Assembly: GCA_900545015.1 (NCBI GenBank)
Contig: UQXJ01000003.1
Coordinates: 21,885 to 85,884, forward strand
From: an uncultured Mollicutes bacterium
GTDB lineage: Bacteria; Bacillota_I; Bacilli_A; RFN20; CAG-826
Direction of reading: 5' to 3'
Length of the DNA: 64,000 bases
Made by a program: the position numbers and the translations under genes. The notes under the pieces are model-generated. The model ran no database searches and was not told the DNA's origin. It saw only the letters and a list, made by a program, of their open reading frames with translations. How positions within the stretch are numbered: the stretch's first letter is position 1; each line of letters starts with the position of its first letter. Shown here piece by piece: positions 62,674-64,000 of the stretch.

Positions 62674-63243
62674 ATGAAAACAATTAAAGATAAATATTTA
62701 GTGGTTGGTGCTGATATTTCTGGATATCCACTCAAAGAAGCAGTTTGTGAACATTTAAGAAAAGAAGGATGGAAAATAGAAGATTTAGGCGTAAAAAGTC
62801 CTGAAGATAACGATACAGAAAATATGTTTCAAAGAGTTGGATTTAGAGTTGGAGCAAAAATTTCTGAAGGTGAATATGAAAGGGCGTTAGTATTTTGTGG
62901 AACAGGCATGGGAATTCATATTGCTGCAGGTAAATGCCCAAGAGTACATTCTGGTGTTGTTGAGTCTCTTCAATCTGCTTTAAGAGCTATTACAGGTAAT
63001 GGTGTAAACGTACTTGCTATGGGTGCAAATTATGTTAGTCCTGAACTAGGATGTCAAATTGCTGATGCATACTTAAATGCCAGTTTAGGAAGTGAACAAA
63101 CTTGGTGGCCTAATTTTTATGAATTTCATAAATTAGCTATAGATGAAATTGATGCTTTCGATTATGAAACTTACAAAAAGAATAATTTTAAAGTCAAACA
63201 TTTAAATGATTTCGAATGTAAACCATGCAAAAAAGCAAATTAA
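62674..63243 (+). CDS. RpiB/LacA/LacB-family sugar-phosphate isomerase (189 aa)
   Basis: GAGGAT upstream. Nucleotide-binding-like start 'LVVGADISGYPLKEAV' and the catalytic loop 'FCGTGMGIHIAAGK' (Cys75, Thr77) define the family; the active-site Cys base is present. The Asp-His pair found after the first strand in ribose-5-phosphate isomerase B (D-H) is Asp13-Ile14 here, and the 'HNDANVL' motif reads 'GNGVNVL'. Loss of the ring-opening His argues against pentose 5-phosphate as substrate and for an open-chain sugar phosphate (tetrulose/erythrulose type) or another ketose. The C-terminus (about 150-189) is longer than in RpiB and ends in a Cys-x-x-Cys ('CKPCKK'). Single gene with its own promoter (TATAAT at 62625). 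Confidence 0.85.
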   Translation: MKTIKDKYLVVGADISGYPLKEAVCEHLRKEGWKIEDLGVKSPEDNDTENMFQRVGFRVGAKISEGEYERALVFCGTGMGIHIAAGKCPRVHSGVVESLQSALRAITGNGVNVLAMGANYVSPELGCQIADAYLNASLGSEQTWWPNFYEFHKLAIDEIDAFDYETYKKNNFKVKHLNDFECKPCKKAN

Positions 63244-63669
63244 AAAACAGCCTAATGATTGATTACTAAGAACATACTTAATTATACATTTTAGTTTAAA
63301 ATTAAAATGTATGTTGTATACGCAATTTTAAAATAATTTTAATATTATAATTAAAGAAATAAACTCAAAAAATATCTAAAAATTATCGAATTTTTGTCAA
63401 TTTTTAACATTATTTAATACTTTTTTGGTAAAAATGCTTTCTTTTTAACAGTAATTAAAAAAGTATAAAAATAATATTTAGCGTATAAAAATTAGAAAGA
63501 TTATTTCATCTACATAAATATAAATTTTTAAAAAATGTGTAATAATAAGTGCAAAGGAATAATATGAAGTTTATGATTCGAATAAGAAATGAGAATTTAA
63601 AATAATACAAAGGCAAATGTGAGACATCTTTTTAAAAAATGTATTATTAATAATTAAAAAATAAAAAAT
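63244..63669. other. A/T-rich intergenic region before an insertion sequence
   Basis: 426 bp without a supportable gene. One inverted repeat, arms ATACATTTTA (63284-63293) and TAAAATGTAT (63303-63312), may terminate the isomerase gene. A 12-codon frame from 63564 with a GGA upstream is too short to call. Confidence 0.5.
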
Positions 63670-63735
63670 CCTTTTTTGCAGTTGCGTGCTTTTTTAACCA
63701 CTGCTTTTCATGCTTTATGATACAATGTCGGTAGA

Positions 63736-63802
63736 ACTTATTTGAAGTCTACAATTCTTGCTTGGCGGTTAGGTTGTAGACTTCAAATAAGTCTAACCGC
63801 CA
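63736..63802 (+). promoter_or_regulatory. Interleaved inverted repeats (A-B-A'-B') in the transposase leader
   Basis: A (63736-63754) pairs perfectly with A' (63774-63792), 19 bp; B TGGCGGTTAG (63763-63772) pairs with B' CTAACCGCCA (63793-63802), 10 bp. Connecting segments are 8, 1 and 0 nt. The ATG is 3 nt after B'. There is no Shine-Dalgarno. Full simultaneous pairing as a pseudoknot is sterically unlikely (0 nt to cross a 19-bp stem), so the two hairpins are probably alternatives. Confidence 0.8.
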
Positions 63803-63805
63803 CCA

Positions 63806-64000
63806 ATGAATAAAAATAAATTTGCCAAAATTAAATGTCATAATTTCTATGAAAATAATGACGTAATGAATGAATATAAAGCCTTGATTAAAGAGACAAC
63901 GAATTTTTGGTACGAAAATAAGCACACATCAGTTACTAAAACTGAAATAAATTTAATTAACTCCATCAAAACTTCAACCTGTCCTTACTGTGGAAGCAAC
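63806..64000 (+). CDS. Transposase, N-terminal part (cut by window end)
   Basis: 65 codons in frame to the window edge. It starts MNKNKFAKIKCHNFYEN; the 'CHNFYE' region matches the N-terminal scrap of the remnant at 42825. At residues 60-64 a 'CPYCGS' half of a zinc ribbon appears, as in IS1595- and ISL3-type transposases that start with a zinc-binding domain before the DDE core. The catalytic domain is not in the window, so I leave the family open. Start chosen at the ATG directly after the structured leader. Confidence 0.72.
   Translation, partial: MNKNKFAKIKCHNFYENNDVMNEYKALIKETTNFWYENKHTSVTKTEINLINSIKTSTCPYCGSN

Larger units (their letters stand above)
63670..64000 (+). mobile_element. 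Insertion sequence, left end and 5' part
   Basis: Terminal repeat CCTTTTTTGCAGTTGCGTG at 63670-63688, matching both ends of the remnant at 42526-42954. It is followed by a -10-like TACAAT (63721-63726), the interleaved inverted repeats and the transposase gene. The right end is beyond the window. Confidence 0.82.

Noticed and set aside
63736..63802. Classical H-type pseudoknot
   Set aside because: With 0-4 nt available to cross a 13-19 bp stem, both full helices cannot form together; alternative hairpins are more likely, or partial pairing.

Overview
The window is AT-rich bacterial DNA from a low-GC Gram-positive lineage (Bacillota/Mycoplasmatota side). Coding density is high, Shine-Dalgarno sites are mostly AGGAG-type, and many lipoproteins carry a cysteine lipobox directly after a lysine-rich signal peptide. 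Trp is encoded by TGG and TGA is a genuine stop (for example at 17744-17746 and 24272-24274), so the code is standard and not the Mycoplasma one. No cell-wall anchoring motif is seen; surface proteins are held by lipid anchors or C-terminal membrane helices. A gut or host-associated Erysipelotrichia-, Izemoplasma- or Acholeplasma-like organism would fit, but no marker gene here fixes the taxon.

Layout. 1-17.3 kb: a run of very large exported proteins, namely a truncated repeat protein, five lipoproteins with Ig-like (BIG2) or paralogous C-terminal modules, and a 1446-residue subtilisin-type protease. 17.3-38.3 kb: two paralogous oligopeptide ABC operons, each preceded by a small DUF3899-like membrane protein and each with a terminator between oppA and oppB. 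Copy 1 has OppD and OppF fused with a C-terminal DUF2188-like domain; copy 2 has them separate. Both OppC proteins carry a large extracellular insertion and the ATPases carry long insertions. 38.3-41.3 kb: a lysine-riboswitch-controlled amino-acid ABC importer. 41.4-42.3 kb: a sirtuin and tRNA-Leu(CAG).

42.3-51 kb is an accessory stretch: an internally deleted insertion-sequence remnant, a Fic AMP-transferase-type protein, two AAA ATPases of the DUF4143 type each with a tandem repeat array built into its promoter, and a large membrane-anchored protein in an operon with a MscS channel. 51.2-57.2 kb (minus strand): a papain-like surface protease, a large lipoprotein whose last 29 codons appear to lie in the +1 frame, a membrane-tethered XRE regulator and a small membrane protein. 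57.2-63.2 kb: two divergent U32-family RNA-hydroxylation proteins (RlhA-like and TrhP-like), a DASS transporter, a chorismate mutase and an RpiB/LacA-like isomerase. At 63.67 kb a full-length insertion sequence begins and runs off the end.

Taken together the left two thirds read as a peptide- and lysine-scavenging surface: surface proteases, two Opp systems and a lysine importer, with a shared TTAAGA-N5-TTAAGA direct-repeat box upstream of four of these transcription units. The most unusual signal is at the insertion sequence. Two interleaved inverted repeats sit between the terminal repeat and the transposase start codon, and the same arrangement, with compensatory base changes in both stems, is present in the diverged remnant 21 kb away. 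That is evidence for a conserved, possibly bistable, structured leader.
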